Source: Bacteroidales bacterium UBA7258 (GTDB lineage Bacteria > Bacteroidota > Bacteroidia > Bacteroidales > UBA932). From it: a stretch of DNA of 64,000 nucleotides. Shown piece after piece: positions 53,095 through 63,400 of the stretch. Under the pieces are notes generated by a model that made no database searches, was not told the DNA's origin, and worked only from the letters and a program-made list of their open reading frames with translations. Positions within the stretch are counted from its first letter, which is position 1, and each line of letters begins with the position of its first letter. Position numbers and translations under genes: made by a program. The DNA lies in assembly GCA_002472565.1 (NCBI GenBank), contig DKSK01000027.1:229781-293780 (forward strand). The letters are read 5' to 3'.

Positions 53095-54036
53095 ATGAAT
53101 GCAATAGTCAAGACCGACTTCCACTTCCCTGGCCAAAAAGGAAAGTATGTAGGCAAAGTCCGTGATGTCTATGACATCGATGGAAAATATCTCGCGATGG
53201 TCGTAACTGACAGAATCTCAGCTTTCGACGTTGTTCTGCCGAAGGGCGTCCCTTACAAGGGTGCAGTTCTGAACCAGATCGCGGCAAAATTCCTTGACGC
53301 CACGAAGGACATTCTCCCGAACTGGAAGGTCGCCGTTCCTGACCCTAACGTCACCGTCGGCTACAAGTGCGAGCCTTTCAAGGTCGAAATGGTCATCAGG
53401 GGCTATCTTGCCGGCCATTCTGCCAGAGAATATAAAGAGGGAAAGAGGCTTCTCTGCGGAAACGTACTGCCGGAGGGGATGGTTGAGAACCAGAAATTTC
53501 CTGAGCCGATAATCACCCCTACCTCCAAAGCCGCAGCCGGCCACGACGAGGACATCACCAGAGAGGAAATCATTTCCAGCGGCCTCGTTCCGGCGGAAGA
53601 CTACGCCAAACTCGAAGAGTACACCAGAGAGATTTTCCGCCGCGGCACCGAAATCGCCGCGAAGCAGGGTCTCATCCTCGTCGACACAAAGTACGAGTTC
53701 GGAAAGAGGGACGGCCAAATCTATCTGATGGATGAGGTTCATACTCCTGATTCTTCGCGTTATTTCTATGCGGATGGCTACGAGGAGCGTCTCGAAAGAG
53801 GTGAGCACCAGAAGCAGCTCAGCAAGGAGTTCGTCAGGGAGTGGCTCATGGCGAATGGTTTCCAGGGCCAGGCAGGGCAGAAGGTGCCTGAAATGACGCC
53901 GGAGGTTGTAAATCACATAACCGACAGATATATAGAACTTTACGAGAAGATTACAGGAGAGAAGTTCGTTCGTCGGGACTATTCCGCCGAATCGATAGAG
54001 AAGAACGTCGCCGCCTGCCTCTCAAGCCTCAGATAA
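53095..54036 (+). CDS. purC: Phosphoribosylaminoimidazole-succinocarboxamide synthase
   Basis: 313 residues, the longer PurC type. '[20 protein letters not shown]', '[12 protein letters not shown]', '[20 protein letters not shown]' and '[20 protein letters not shown]' are conserved PurC motifs. The enzyme joins aspartate to CAIR using ATP in purine synthesis. Single gene with its own promoter. Confidence 0.97.
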   Translation: MNAIVKTDFHFPGQKGKYVGKVRDVYDIDGKYLAMVVTDRISAFDVVLPKGVPYKGAVLNQIAAKFLDATKDILPNWKVAVPDPNVTVGYKCEPFKVEMVIRGYLAGHSAREYKEGKRLLCGNVLPEGMVENQKFPEPIITPTSKAAAGHDEDITREEIISSGLVPAEDYAKLEEYTREIFRRGTEIAAKQGLILVDTKYEFGKRDGQIYLMDEVHTPDSSRYFYADGYEERLERGEHQKQLSKEFVREWLMANGFQGQAGQKVPEMTPEVVNHITDRYIELYEKITGEKFVRRDYSAESIEKNVAACLSSLR

Positions 54037-54073
54037 TATTTCTGCCGGGATCCTCCAGAAGCCGCAGCTGAAT

Positions 54074-54107
54074 TTCATGTCGCCATGAACCTTTACGATT
54101 CATGGCG
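54074..54107 (+). promoter_or_regulatory. Inverted-repeat operator candidate upstream of umuC
   Basis: CGCCATGAA (54081-54089) and TTCATGGCG (54099-54107) form a perfect 9-bp inverted repeat with a 9-base spacer; a further TTCATG at 54074-54079 pairs with the same CATGAA. The repeats end 6 bases before the -7 element and so cover the -33 region, a position suited to a repressor. Confidence 0.5.
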
Positions 54108-54113
54108 ATTTCG

Positions 54114-54121
54114 TACCTTTG
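54114..54121 (+). promoter_or_regulatory. -7 element of umuC
   Basis: TACCTTTG, 6 bases before the ATG at 54128, implying a very short or absent leader and fixing the start. Confidence 0.55.
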
Positions 54122-54127
54122 CCGGAG

Positions 54128-55390
54128 ATGTACGCTCTCGCAGATTGCAACAATTTCTTCGTTTCATGCGAACGAGCCTTGCAGCCACAGCTGGAAGGCA
54201 AGCCGGTCGTCGTCCTGTCCAACAACGATGGCTGCGTCGTGGCGAGGAGCAATGAAGCCAAGGCCATGGGCATAAAGATGGGGACGCCTTTCTTCAAGGT
54301 CAAGGACTTGGTGGACAAGGGCCTCCTGACCGTTCGTTCTTCGAACTACACCCTCTATGGAGACCTATCCTCGAGAGTGATGTCTATTCTTTCCGGAGCT
54401 GTGCCGCGCATAGAGGTCTACTCCATAGACGAGGCCTTCCTGATAATCGAAGGAATGGACATGACTAAAATTCCAGGGCTTTGCCATGACCTTGTATTCA
54501 AGATAAGGAAATGGACAGGCATCCCGGTAAGCATCGGAATAGCGGAGACCAAGACCCTGGCTAAGCTTGCGAGCCATTTCGCGAAGAAATACAAGGGCTA
54601 CCACGGAGTCTGCGTGATCGACACTCCGGAGAAAAGGGAGAAGGCGCTCTCGCTGACCCCCGTCGGCGACATCTGGGGCGTAGGCTTCAGGATGGCCCCG
54701 AAACTAGAGAAATGTGGCATTCTCACCGCCCTGGACCTTGTGCGGCGTCCGAAGAGTTGGATAGAAAAGACCATGAGCATAACAGGCGTGAGAACCTGGA
54801 TGGAGCTTCAAGGCATAGATGCGGTAGCCGACCAAGACAGGGAGCGCAGACAGTCCATCTGCACCTCAAGGTCCTTCGCGGACATGATTTCCGACGAGAA
54901 AGAGCTCTCGCTCAGGGTCTCCGACTTCGCGGCGATGTGCGCGTCAAAGCTGCGAAGAGAACATTCCGCCGCATACAAGATAAGCACCTTCGCATGGACT
55001 AACTCCTTCAGGCAGGATCTGGCCCAATACTACCCGACCGGAACCATACATCTCCCGGTAGCCTCTTCAAACACTCCCGAGATAGTCCAGGCCGCTCTCA
55101 GAGCCCTCAGGATGATCTACAAGCCGGGATTCCAATACAAAAGAGCCGGGGTCACCGTCTCCGACATAATAGACGCAGGCGATATCCAGGCGGCCCTTTT
55201 CGACTTCGACCAGAACCTGCGAGACAAACAGGATGCGATTTCAAGAGTCATGGACAGCGTCAACTCCTCTGGCCGCCAGCTGCTCCGCATGGCAACACAA
55301 CGCCCGGGGCATTATGCCGACGGCATCCGCCGTGACTACTGCTCCGGGCTGTATTCAACCTCGTGGACCGACTTGATAAAGGTCCACTGA
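54128..55390 (+). CDS. umuC: Y-family DNA polymerase, UmuC type
   Basis: 420 residues from MYALADCNNFFVSCER. Metal-binding Asp6 and the pair Asp101-Glu102 in VYSIDEAFLI form the Y-family active site; 'VSIGIAETKTLAKLASHFAK' and the little finger 'CTSRSFADMISDEKELSLRV' follow. The C-terminus has the UmuC-type region after residue 350 ('VMDSVNSSGRQLLRMATQ'). It copies past DNA lesions with low fidelity when helped by processed UmuD. The upstream inverted repeats suggest regulated, possibly damage-induced, expression. Confidence 0.93.
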   Translation: MYALADCNNFFVSCERALQPQLEGKPVVVLSNNDGCVVARSNEAKAMGIKMGTPFFKVKDLVDKGLLTVRSSNYTLYGDLSSRVMSILSGAVPRIEVYSIDEAFLIIEGMDMTKIPGLCHDLVFKIRKWTGIPVSIGIAETKTLAKLASHFAKKYKGYHGVCVIDTPEKREKALSLTPVGDIWGVGFRMAPKLEKCGILTALDLVRRPKSWIEKTMSITGVRTWMELQGIDAVADQDRERRQSICTSRSFADMISDEKELSLRVSDFAAMCASKLRREHSAAYKISTFAWTNSFRQDLAQYYPTGTIHLPVASSNTPEIVQAALRALRMIYKPGFQYKRAGVTVSDIIDAGDIQAALFDFDQNLRDKQDAISRVMDSVNSSGRQLLRMATQRPGHYADGIRRDYCSGLYSTSWTDLIKVH

Positions 55391-55402
55391 GCCGTCCCCC
55401 CT

Positions 55403-56206
55403 TTATTTTCTGTTCTCCCTCTTGCCGAGCATCTCGCGGACGAGAAGCGGCTCATTGGTGGTGATGCAATCGACACCCAGATCAATCATCTTCTGGATGT
55501 CGGCCTTCTTGTTTACAGTCCAGGCGTTGACCTCCATGCCGAGCTTATGGGCCTCCGCAACCCACTCAGGATGCTGATAGAAGGCCTTGTAGGTATAGTC
55601 TATGCCCTTGATATTGTCCGCATGGCATTCTGCCGGAGTCTTGTCAGCCTCGAGATACTGAACCATAAACTTAGGAGCGAGCGAGGCAAGATGCTTGCAG
55701 GCGGCATAGTTGAAGCTGATGAAGATCACCCTTGAAGGCTTGAAAAGGCCATAGGCTTTGAGACGGGCGATGGCAGAATCGGCGAGCTCGACACTGCGCT
55801 CGTCGCTTCCCTGATCCTTTACTTCGAGCACCAGGACGGTCTTCTTGGCCTTGAGGCCCTGGGCGAGATACTCGTCGAGGGTGGAGATGTTCTCCCCGTT
55901 CTTAAGCTTCTGCTCTTTGAGTGTGGCGTAGGTATTGTCATGAATCGAGACTCCGTTCACGGCAGGGTCATGGTTCACCACAATCTTGTTGTCAGATGTA
56001 AAATGGACATCGAACTCGCTGCCCCAGAAGCCATTTTCCTGTGCGGCCTTAAGGGAGGCTATGGAATTCTGGGCCTGGCCAGCGGCTTCGCATTTCCAGA
56101 ATCCGCGGTGAGCGGCTATCGCAATCTTGTTGCTTTTCGCATCGGCCTGGGCCGCGGTGACGGCCATGAGCAGGCAGATTCCCAATGTTTTGAGTATTCT
56201 GTTCAT
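55403..56206 (-). CDS. Exported glycerophosphodiester phosphodiesterase
   Basis: 267 residues with a signal peptide ending at ADA (about residue 23). GDPD motifs: AAHRGFWK, 'SEFDVHFTSDNKIVVNHDPA' with the metal-binding Glu, Asp and the second His, and a late 'WTVNKKADIQKMIDLGVDCI'. It hydrolyses glycerophosphodiesters to glycerol-3-phosphate and alcohol in the periplasm. Single gene with its own promoter, divergent from rlmN. Confidence 0.92.
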   Translation of the reverse strand: MNRILKTLGICLLMAVTAAQADAKSNKIAIAAHRGFWKCEAAGQAQNSIASLKAAQENGFWGSEFDVHFTSDNKIVVNHDPAVNGVSIHDNTYATLKEQKLKNGENISTLDEYLAQGLKAKKTVLVLEVKDQGSDERSVELADSAIARLKAYGLFKPSRVIFISFNYAACKHLASLAPKFMVQYLEADKTPAECHADNIKGIDYTYKAFYQHPEWVAEAHKLGMEVNAWTVNKKADIQKMIDLGVDCITTNEPLLVREMLGKRENRK

Positions 56207-56225
56207 AATTTGATTACATTTTCTA

Positions 56226-56233
56226 CAAATTTA
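56226..56233 (-). promoter_or_regulatory. -7 element of the glycerophosphodiesterase gene
   Basis: TAAATTTG on the minus strand, 19 bases before the ATG. Confidence 0.6.
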
Positions 56234-56279
56234 ACAATTTCCGTCCAAGATAAGATGTCCGGGACATACATATATTTAG

Positions 56280-56287
56280 TATTTTTG
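56280..56287 (+). promoter_or_regulatory. -7 element of rlmN
   Basis: TATTTTTG, 5 bases before the ATG at 56293, so the transcript would be nearly leaderless. Confidence 0.6.
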
Positions 56288-56292
56288 CGGTG

Positions 56293-57402
56293 ATGAAAAA
56301 ACTTATCGGAAAAACACCTGAAGAGCTGAAGGAAATCGCCGTCAAGGCCGGGCTCCCAGCTTATGCCGGCAAGCAGCTGGCAGGATGGATATACCGCAGA
56401 CATGCGAGAGAATTATCCGAGATGACTGACATCTCGAAGGCCGGCCGTGAAGCCCTGTCGAAAGAATACACGGTAGGTGTCACTCCACCGTCGGCCTGTC
56501 AGGTTTCGACCGACGGGACGAAGAAATATCTCTTTCCCGTTGACTGCGCCCTCGGGAGCGGCCTCAACGTCGAGGACACCGCTGGTGCGAAATTCGAGAA
56601 GAGTTCCGTCGAGGCCGTTATGATTCCGGAAGAAGACAGGAAGACCCTCTGCGTCTCCTCTCAGGCAGGCTGCAAGATGGGCTGCAAATTCTGCATGACT
56701 GGACGCCAGGGTTTCCACGGCAATCTCGACGCCGGGGACATTATAAACCAGTTCCTTTCGGTCGAAGAGGCCGACGCCCTCACTGGAACCGTTTTCATGG
56801 GGATGGGCGAACCGCTCGACAATTTCCTCAACGTCAAGAGAGCCATAGACATCCTCACTGCGGACTGGGGCTTCGGCTGGAGCCCGAAAAGGATCACCCT
56901 GAGCTCGATAGGGGTCATCCCCAACCTGCGCCGCTATCTTGACGAGACCCGCTGCCACCTTGCCATATCCATGCACAGCCCCTTCCCGGAAGAGAGGGCG
57001 AGCATCATGCCCGTCCAGAACGCCTACCCGATCCAAGACGTTGTCAAACTGATCAGGCAGTATGACTTCAGCGGGCAGCGGAGGGTAAGTTTCGAATACA
57101 CCATGTTTTCCGGTCTGAATGACGACAAGCGCCATGCAGATGCCATAATCCGCCTTCTCTCCGGACTGGAATGCCGGGTCAACCTCATCCGCTTCCACAA
57201 AATTCCGGACTTCCCCTACGTCTCAAGCGCCCAGGGGGTGATGGAGATGTTCCGCGACAGGCTCTCCGCACATGGCATAACGGCGACCATCCGCGCCTCT
57301 CGAGGCGAAGACATCTATGCGGCCTGCGGCATGCTGGCCGGGAAACATAAAGAGATGTCGGCTGGAAGACTTAATGAACAAGACCAAGAGTCTGATGAAT
57401 AA
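56293..57402 (+). CDS. rlmN: 23S rRNA (adenine2503-C2)-methyltransferase RlmN
   Basis: 369 residues from the ATG after an in-frame GTG. The radical SAM motif is CKMGCKFCMTGRQGFHGNL, the acceptor Cys near the C-terminus is in DIYAACGMLAG, and 'VFMGMGEPLDNFLNV' and 'RITLSSIGVIPNL' are family motifs. The enzyme methylates A2503 of 23S rRNA and A37 of some tRNAs. Its end overlaps the patatin gene by 8 bases. Confidence 0.96.
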   Translation: MKKLIGKTPEELKEIAVKAGLPAYAGKQLAGWIYRRHARELSEMTDISKAGREALSKEYTVGVTPPSACQVSTDGTKKYLFPVDCALGSGLNVEDTAGAKFEKSSVEAVMIPEEDRKTLCVSSQAGCKMGCKFCMTGRQGFHGNLDAGDIINQFLSVEEADALTGTVFMGMGEPLDNFLNVKRAIDILTADWGFGWSPKRITLSSIGVIPNLRRYLDETRCHLAISMHSPFPEERASIMPVQNAYPIQDVVKLIRQYDFSGQRRVSFEYTMFSGLNDDKRHADAIIRLLSGLECRVNLIRFHKIPDFPYVSSAQGVMEMFRDRLSAHGITATIRASRGEDIYAACGMLAGKHKEMSAGRLNEQDQESDE

Positions 57403-59818
57403 ATTATCCATCCTCATAGGCGCGCTTGCATCGGCGCTAATTCTGGCCGTCCCCTCCGCCGCACAACGGCCTTGGGATGGCAGGAAACTAAGCTACGGCA
57501 TGGAACCGGAGCAGGACAGCCTCGCTTTCCTTGAAATACGCCATAGGATGGACAGCATAAGGGAAAAGCGTCCGACCGTAGCCCTGGTACTGAGCGGAGG
57601 CGGAGCGAAGGGAGCCGCACACGTAGGGGTGATACGTTACCTTGAGAAAATAGGGATGCCGGTCGACCTCGTGGTGGGTACCAGCATGGGCGGTCTGGTC
57701 GGAGGAATTTACGCTCTCGGCTACAACGCGGACCAGATGGAGCATATTCTCAAGACGATTGACTGGGAGAGCGCCCTCAGCGACAAAGTCCCGAGAAGTT
57801 ATATCTCCTATGCCCAGGCTAAGTACAAGGAGAAGTTCTTCTTCGCTCTCCCCTTCTACTACAAGAAAGACGACTACCTCCATTTCAAATCGACCTATGA
57901 CAAGAGATTCGATGAGGAGCTGAAACTCTCGGCGGACGAAGGCAATTCGGTCCAGAACTACATATTCAAGGATAATCTCCTCGGCTCTCTTCCTTCAGGC
58001 TTTGTCTTCGGCCAGAATGTCAACAACATAATATCCTCTATTACGATAGGTTACCAAGACGAGACTGATTTCTTCAAGCTGCCGATTCCTTTTGTATGCG
58101 TGGCCTCGGACATGGTTACCAGCAAGGCCAAGGTATGGACTTCCGGAAGGCTTGTCACAGCCCTGCGTTCGACCATGTCCATTCCTGGCCTCTTCGCACC
58201 GGTACGCATCGACGGCATGGTTCTGGTCGACGGCGGAATGGTCGACAACTATCCTACCGACCTGGCTCGGAAGATGGGGGCTGATTACGTCATCGGAGTG
58301 GACTTGTCGAGCGGTTATCTGAACTACGAGGGAATCAACAACCTGGCGGACGTCCTCATGACGGGAGTCGACATGCTGGGCAGGTCTTCCTATGAGAATA
58401 ATGTCAAACTTGCCGATGTCTCTGCAGCGCCGGATCTCAAAGGCTACAACATGCTCAGTTTCGGCAAAGAACAGATAGACACCATTCTGTCCAGGGGCTG
58501 GCAATGTGCCTTGGACATCGGTGAGAAGATCAAGGCGATCAAGGCCAAGGTCGGTCCGGACACTCTCACGCTCCAGTCCGATCGCGGCTTTGAGCTGGCG
58601 AGCACCCCTGTACTCATAGACAGGATTGAAATCAGAGGGGTTTCCGACCAGGAGAGCCGCTACCTGATGAAGCTCCTCAAGGACATCCGTCCCGGAAGGA
58701 GAGTAAGCAGGAAGGACGTGGAAGACGCGACAGCCGCTATTTTCGGCACCAATGCCTTTGACTATGTCAACTTCAAGATGGAAGGCACTAAGGAGCCGTT
58801 CAGCCTTATCTTCGACTGCAAGAAAGGGCCGGTCAACCAGCTCGGAATCGGAGGAAGGATCGACACGGAAGAGGTCGGCTCCTTACTTGTCAATCTAGGA
58901 ATCAACACAAGAAGCTTAAGTGGAAGTTCCTTGAATCTGATAGGCAAGGTGTCCGTCAACCCGAGCATCAGCGCCAAATACCGTTTCAAGCTCAAAAGCG
59001 GCCACACATTCAACTTATCCAGCATGGGTAGATGGGTCAACCAGGATCAGATTTCGATCGGAGAGAGCAATTTCAAGATCGGCTATTTCAACTATAGAGC
59101 CGACTTGTATCTGTCGAATATCAAGTGGTCGAATTTTCAGCTGCAGACCGGAATCCGCTATGACTATTATCACATGAAATCGGTCATGATGGAGGGGGAC
59201 GGCGGAGACTACGCCAGGGCTGGCAAGCACAACGGCTACGGCATACTGTTCGCAGATTCTCAGGCCGGAAATTTCGATGACGGCTATTTCCCTACGAAAG
59301 GCTATAAATTCGAAGCCAATTATCAATATGGCTTTGCCGGCGTCCAGGAGTCAGTCAACCCCTTCCACATAGCCTCAGTCAATTTCCAGACAGTCGTTCC
59401 CGTCGGGGGCGTTTTCGCCCTCATCCCGGCCTTCAACGGCAGGGCGATCTTCGGCGATAACATCCCGGTCAATTACGCAAACCTTATAGGCGGAGACATC
59501 TCAGGACGTTACATGGACCAGCAGCTTGCATTCATGGGCATCAACAACGCCTGCATGGTCAACAACATCCTCCTCATGGGAAGACTTGACCTACGGTTCA
59601 AACTCTTGAAGAACAATTACCTGACCGCCGTGGTCAACGGCGGCGACAGCTATAACGACTGGAAAGACATAGTTAAGAAGAACGAAAGCGAAGGGATCTT
59701 CGGCTTTGGACTTGAATATGCCTACGACACCATCATCGGGCCTCTGAAGGCTGACATCCATTGGTCCAGCAAGAGTCATCATCTGGGGGCTTACCTCAGT
59801 CTCGGCTTCAAATTCTAG
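57395..59818 (+). CDS. Patatin-like phospholipase with POTRA-like and outer-membrane barrel regions
   Basis: About 807 residues from the ATG at 57395 (one seven codons earlier is possible). A signal peptide ends at SAAQ. The patatin domain has the oxyanion loop SGGGAKGAAHVGVI, the Ser in GTSMGGLVGG and the Asp in LVDGGMVDNYP. A POTRA-like segment starts around 'RIEIRGVSDQESRYLMKLLK', and the rest is a beta-barrel that ends with a terminal Phe. This is the PlpD/type Vd layout, in which the barrel carries the lipase to the surface. It is coupled to rlmN by overlap, an uncommon pairing. Confidence 0.88.
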   Translation: MNKLSILIGALASALILAVPSAAQRPWDGRKLSYGMEPEQDSLAFLEIRHRMDSIREKRPTVALVLSGGGAKGAAHVGVIRYLEKIGMPVDLVVGTSMGGLVGGIYALGYNADQMEHILKTIDWESALSDKVPRSYISYAQAKYKEKFFFALPFYYKKDDYLHFKSTYDKRFDEELKLSADEGNSVQNYIFKDNLLGSLPSGFVFGQNVNNIISSITIGYQDETDFFKLPIPFVCVASDMVTSKAKVWTSGRLVTALRSTMSIPGLFAPVRIDGMVLVDGGMVDNYPTDLARKMGADYVIGVDLSSGYLNYEGINNLADVLMTGVDMLGRSSYENNVKLADVSAAPDLKGYNMLSFGKEQIDTILSRGWQCALDIGEKIKAIKAKVGPDTLTLQSDRGFELASTPVLIDRIEIRGVSDQESRYLMKLLKDIRPGRRVSRKDVEDATAAIFGTNAFDYVNFKMEGTKEPFSLIFDCKKGPVNQLGIGGRIDTEEVGSLLVNLGINTRSLSGSSLNLIGKVSVNPSISAKYRFKLKSGHTFNLSSMGRWVNQDQISIGESNFKIGYFNYRADLYLSNIKWSNFQLQTGIRYDYYHMKSVMMEGDGGDYARAGKHNGYGILFADSQAGNFDDGYFPTKGYKFEANYQYGFAGVQESVNPFHIASVNFQTVVPVGGVFALIPAFNGRAIFGDNIPVNYANLIGGDISGRYMDQQLAFMGINNACMVNNILLMGRLDLRFKLLKNNYLTAVVNGGDSYNDWKDIVKKNESEGIFGFGLEYAYDTIIGPLKADIHWSSKSHHLGAYLSLGFKF

Positions 59819-59856
59819 GCGATGTAGAGTTGTTTTCATGGCGGCGGATAATTTTC

Positions 59857-60327
59857 ATGGCGATGACTGACGAACAGAATAAGGTCCTTGACCATCTCGA
59901 GGCGCAATGCGCGAAAAGAGAATATTGCACGGCGGATGTGAGGCAGAAGGCTCTCAAGGCGCTCGCTTTCGACAGTGACGCGGCCGAGGAAGTCGTGGCG
60001 AAGCTCGTGGAGGAGCGTTTCGTGGATGACAGCAGATATGCCGCCGCTTTCGCCCGCGAGAAGGCCGCGCTTAACGGCTGGGGGCCGGTAAAGATCCGTT
60101 TCGCCCTTTCTTCGAAAGGCATCACGGGAAAAGTGGCCAATTCAGCCCTGGAGGAAATCGACGAGGGTGCCGCGGAAAAACGGCTTCGCGAATTGCTCTC
60201 CGCCAAGATCAAGTCACTGGGGGACGACCCTCAGTGGAAGATCAAGACCCTCAAGCATCTCCTTTCCAGGGGCTACAATTACGATGAAATCAGCCGTGCG
60301 ATAGCCTCTTTAAAAGAATCCGAATAA
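59857..60327 (+). CDS. recX: Regulatory protein RecX
   Basis: 156 residues from the ATG at 59857 (next ATG two codons on). RecX three-helix repeats are seen: 'YCTADVRQKALKALAFD', 'FVDDSRYAAAFAREKAALNG' and 'IKTLKHLLSRGYNYDEISRA'. RecX binds RecA and limits or remodels its filament. It follows the patatin gene by 38 bases; that gap and the start region hold two TTTTCATGGCG direct repeats, 19 bases apart. Confidence 0.85.
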   Translation: MAMTDEQNKVLDHLEAQCAKREYCTADVRQKALKALAFDSDAAEEVVAKLVEERFVDDSRYAAAFAREKAALNGWGPVKIRFALSSKGITGKVANSALEEIDEGAAEKRLRELLSAKIKSLGDDPQWKIKTLKHLLSRGYNYDEISRAIASLKESE

Positions 60328-60353
60328 ATCCGACCTCAGACCTGGCAGATTCT

Positions 60354-60388
60354 AAAAAAGGGTGGCACGCTCTTCGTGGCCACCCTTT
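60354..60388 (-). terminator. Terminator between recX and the fibronectin III lipoprotein gene
   Basis: GGGTGG(CACG) at 60360-60369 pairs with CGTG(G)CCACCC at 60375-60385 with one bulge; on the minus strand it is followed by six T (A-run 60354-60359). Confidence 0.8.
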
Positions 60389-60411
60389 CAAAGTATTTTC
60401 AGCGTCAGAAA

Positions 60412-63400
60412 CTATTCGTACTTCACAACCTCAATCTTGATGTTGTCAATCATGAGTCTGTTATAAGAGGAGGTAGGAGCGCCTATACCGATGACATCAG
60501 AAGGGGTCACTCCGCTAAGAGTTATCACGTAGTCCTTGTATCCCCTCTTGGCATCTACTGTAAATTTTGATGTCGCTTTTGGAGCAGTCGCTACCGGGAT
60601 ATACTTACTCTGAGTGCTAAACTTATTCTTGTCGGCATCAGTGATTGAAGTAGACTTGATCTCGACAGACGAACCATCGTACAGCGTCACTTCTCCGTTC
60701 AAAGCATCAGCGTCAGCAGTTGCACCAACGTCAATGTAGCATCCGGCCGTAACTGTAACTTTAACAGTAGCAGGACCTCTCAGGGCTGAAAGAACAGGAG
60801 TCAGTATGATTCCGGACTTAGAGCCGGCACCGAGCTTTATGCTGCCAGGCCTTGCGCAGATAGAGCCGATGTTGTCGCCTACCGCCCTCCAGCCCCAAGA
60901 ATAAAGTCTTGTAGACTGCACGGCGTTATTGACGGTGTTGAACAGGCCCATTTCAGTCCCTGCCCCGGTAAGGTAGTAATCTTGCTTGGTCTTATCGGAA
61001 GTAGTATAGCTGACTTCGCCGCTTGGCATTGAGAAGGAGGTATAATTGAATCTGTTTCTCGATGAAACACCGGCCGCGTTATGCTCGAGGTCCCCGCCCC
61101 ATGTGATTTCACCGAAGTCTTCGTTGAGAATGACTGAACCGGCTTCAGCGGAACCTATGACAAGAGCCCTAAGGTCAACGACTTTGCTAGAGGTAGTCGC
61201 GAAAGATTTTACGCCAGAAATGTTCTTAGTCACATCAACCACCTTCACATAGTAAGTCGTTGAAGGCTTAAGCCCGGTAAAGACGAAGGCCGGACTTTCA
61301 TCGTATTCAGCTTTTCCGCTTCTGTATCCTGTCATTTTGGTGTCAGTGCCGAATGAATACCCTTCATCAGAACCGCCTTTGTAGAAAACGACAGGATCGG
61401 TGCAGGCCGCATCCTTGAAGACACCGAACTGATAAGCATCTTCCCTATCGGATGCGGCATCCCCGAATTCGGAAACAGACCACCTGACGACAAGCACATT
61501 GGCTTCAGAGTGAACGAGCTTCAGGTCGAGAGCCTTCGGCTTCTCGGTGGTGGAGATCGTCTTGACCTCGGAATAATCGGATTTGTTATCTCCAGAAGCG
61601 GTTGCCTGCACTCTCACCTCGTATGAGGTTTCAGGATCAAGACCGGTGATTTCGTAGGTCGTCTCGGCGGTAGAGCCCGCGACTGTCCATTCGCTTGCGC
61701 TGGACTTCTTGTACTCGACCGAGTAGCCGGAGGCGTTGTCCACGGCAGCCCAGTTCACTGTGATCTTGTCGGAAGTAGAGGAAAGGTCTCCGATCACAGG
61801 GGCGGAGAGAGAAATCACGGAACCTCCGACAGAGAGAACCTTCACGGTAATGTCATCGACATACATTCTGTGCTGGCTCTTGCCGGCCACGGAACCGTCC
61901 TCTCTGGTGGTTCCTATAGCGATACGGCTGTCTGGCGTAACATTCTCGATATCAAAGGAATATTCCTTCCATACACCCTTTTCTTCAGGAACGGAGAATT
62001 TGGCGATGACAGAAGAAGCTCCAGGAGTGATCGCATTCTGCTCTCCGACGGTAGAGCTGCTGACAAGTTGAACCTGTGCCGTAAGAGCATCCGACTCATA
62101 ACGGGCTGCCTTGAAGGACAGTCTGACGGTGCAAGTTCCAGGGAGAGAAGAAAGAACAGGAGTGGCTATCTGAGCCATATAATTGCTCGCTCCGAGCTTG
62201 ATGTAGCCTGCGCGACCGAGCACATATGAAGTTGCAGGTCCCTCAAAGATGGCGCCCCAAGTCTTGAGACGGCTGCTGGCTACGGCAGGGGCCATTGTGT
62301 TGAAGAGGCCGATTTCGTTTGAAGCTTTTACGAATTTGTAATGGTCTGCAGGTGCAGAACCTTCCGCCTTCTCAAAAGAAGTCAGTGAGTTTCTGTTGCT
62401 AGAGGAATAGCCAGGGTAGTTCCAGACCATATCGCCTCCCCAGATAAGCTCAGAGAAGTCTTCGGCGAGGACTACGTCCCCCTCCGCGGCCTTGTTCGAT
62501 GAGATGGTAACAACTTCGAAGGCCTCCGTCTCGCCCTCAGCGGCATCGCTGGTCAGTTCGCTATTCTTATCGGTAACCTTGAGATAGTACTTGGTTGAAG
62601 GTTTGAGACCCGTGAAGACAAACCGGGTCTGCTTACTATCCCAGATGCTCTGGGTTCCTGAAGAGATTCCGTCATCCTGATTCGAATCGAGATTCCATGA
62701 AATCACGAGGTCGGTGCAGGCCTCATCCTCATAGAGGGAGAGAGTCCATGGAGTAGCGTCATCGCTGTCGACATCTTCGAAGTTATTCGAAGACCAGGAG
62801 AAGTAGAGGGCGGAAGAGGTAGCCTTGTCAAATCTCACGATAGGAGGAAGCTCCTCGACGGCACCCTTGCCGGCTTCAAAGACATAGCAGGTCTTTCCGT
62901 TGATTTCTTCAGAAGCCTGGAACCAAGGAGAGTAGACGGTGTAGCCGTTAACCTGGTAGGAGGCGCGGCCTCTTACGAAATAACGGTTCTTGGCCGTCAG
63001 TCCTGAGACGGTCACGGAAGCCTCTGTGGAAGGCACCGTTGCGGTGGCATTTGCGATGGAAGACTTCTTGCTCTGCATCAGGACCAGATAATCGGCTGCA
63101 GATGATGCCATGGCGGTGCTGGCGTCCACGGCGAAGGAAGCTGAAGTGCTTGTAGATGAGCTGGAAAGGTAGGTCATACCGTCCAGACCAGGAAGATCGG
63201 AGTCAACAAGGCCGTAGCCGAGTTCAACAGCATATTTTTTGTCCTTGCTCCCAAGATTGATATAGACCCATTTCGAGAATCTCGAGCCAGGATAATTGGC
63301 TCTTACTCTGGCATAATAGAGCTTGTAGGCGACGGCGCCCTCGAAAGAGTATGACATATCTTTTCCAGCCTGAATGGTCTGGGAGAATGTTCCATCGTAC

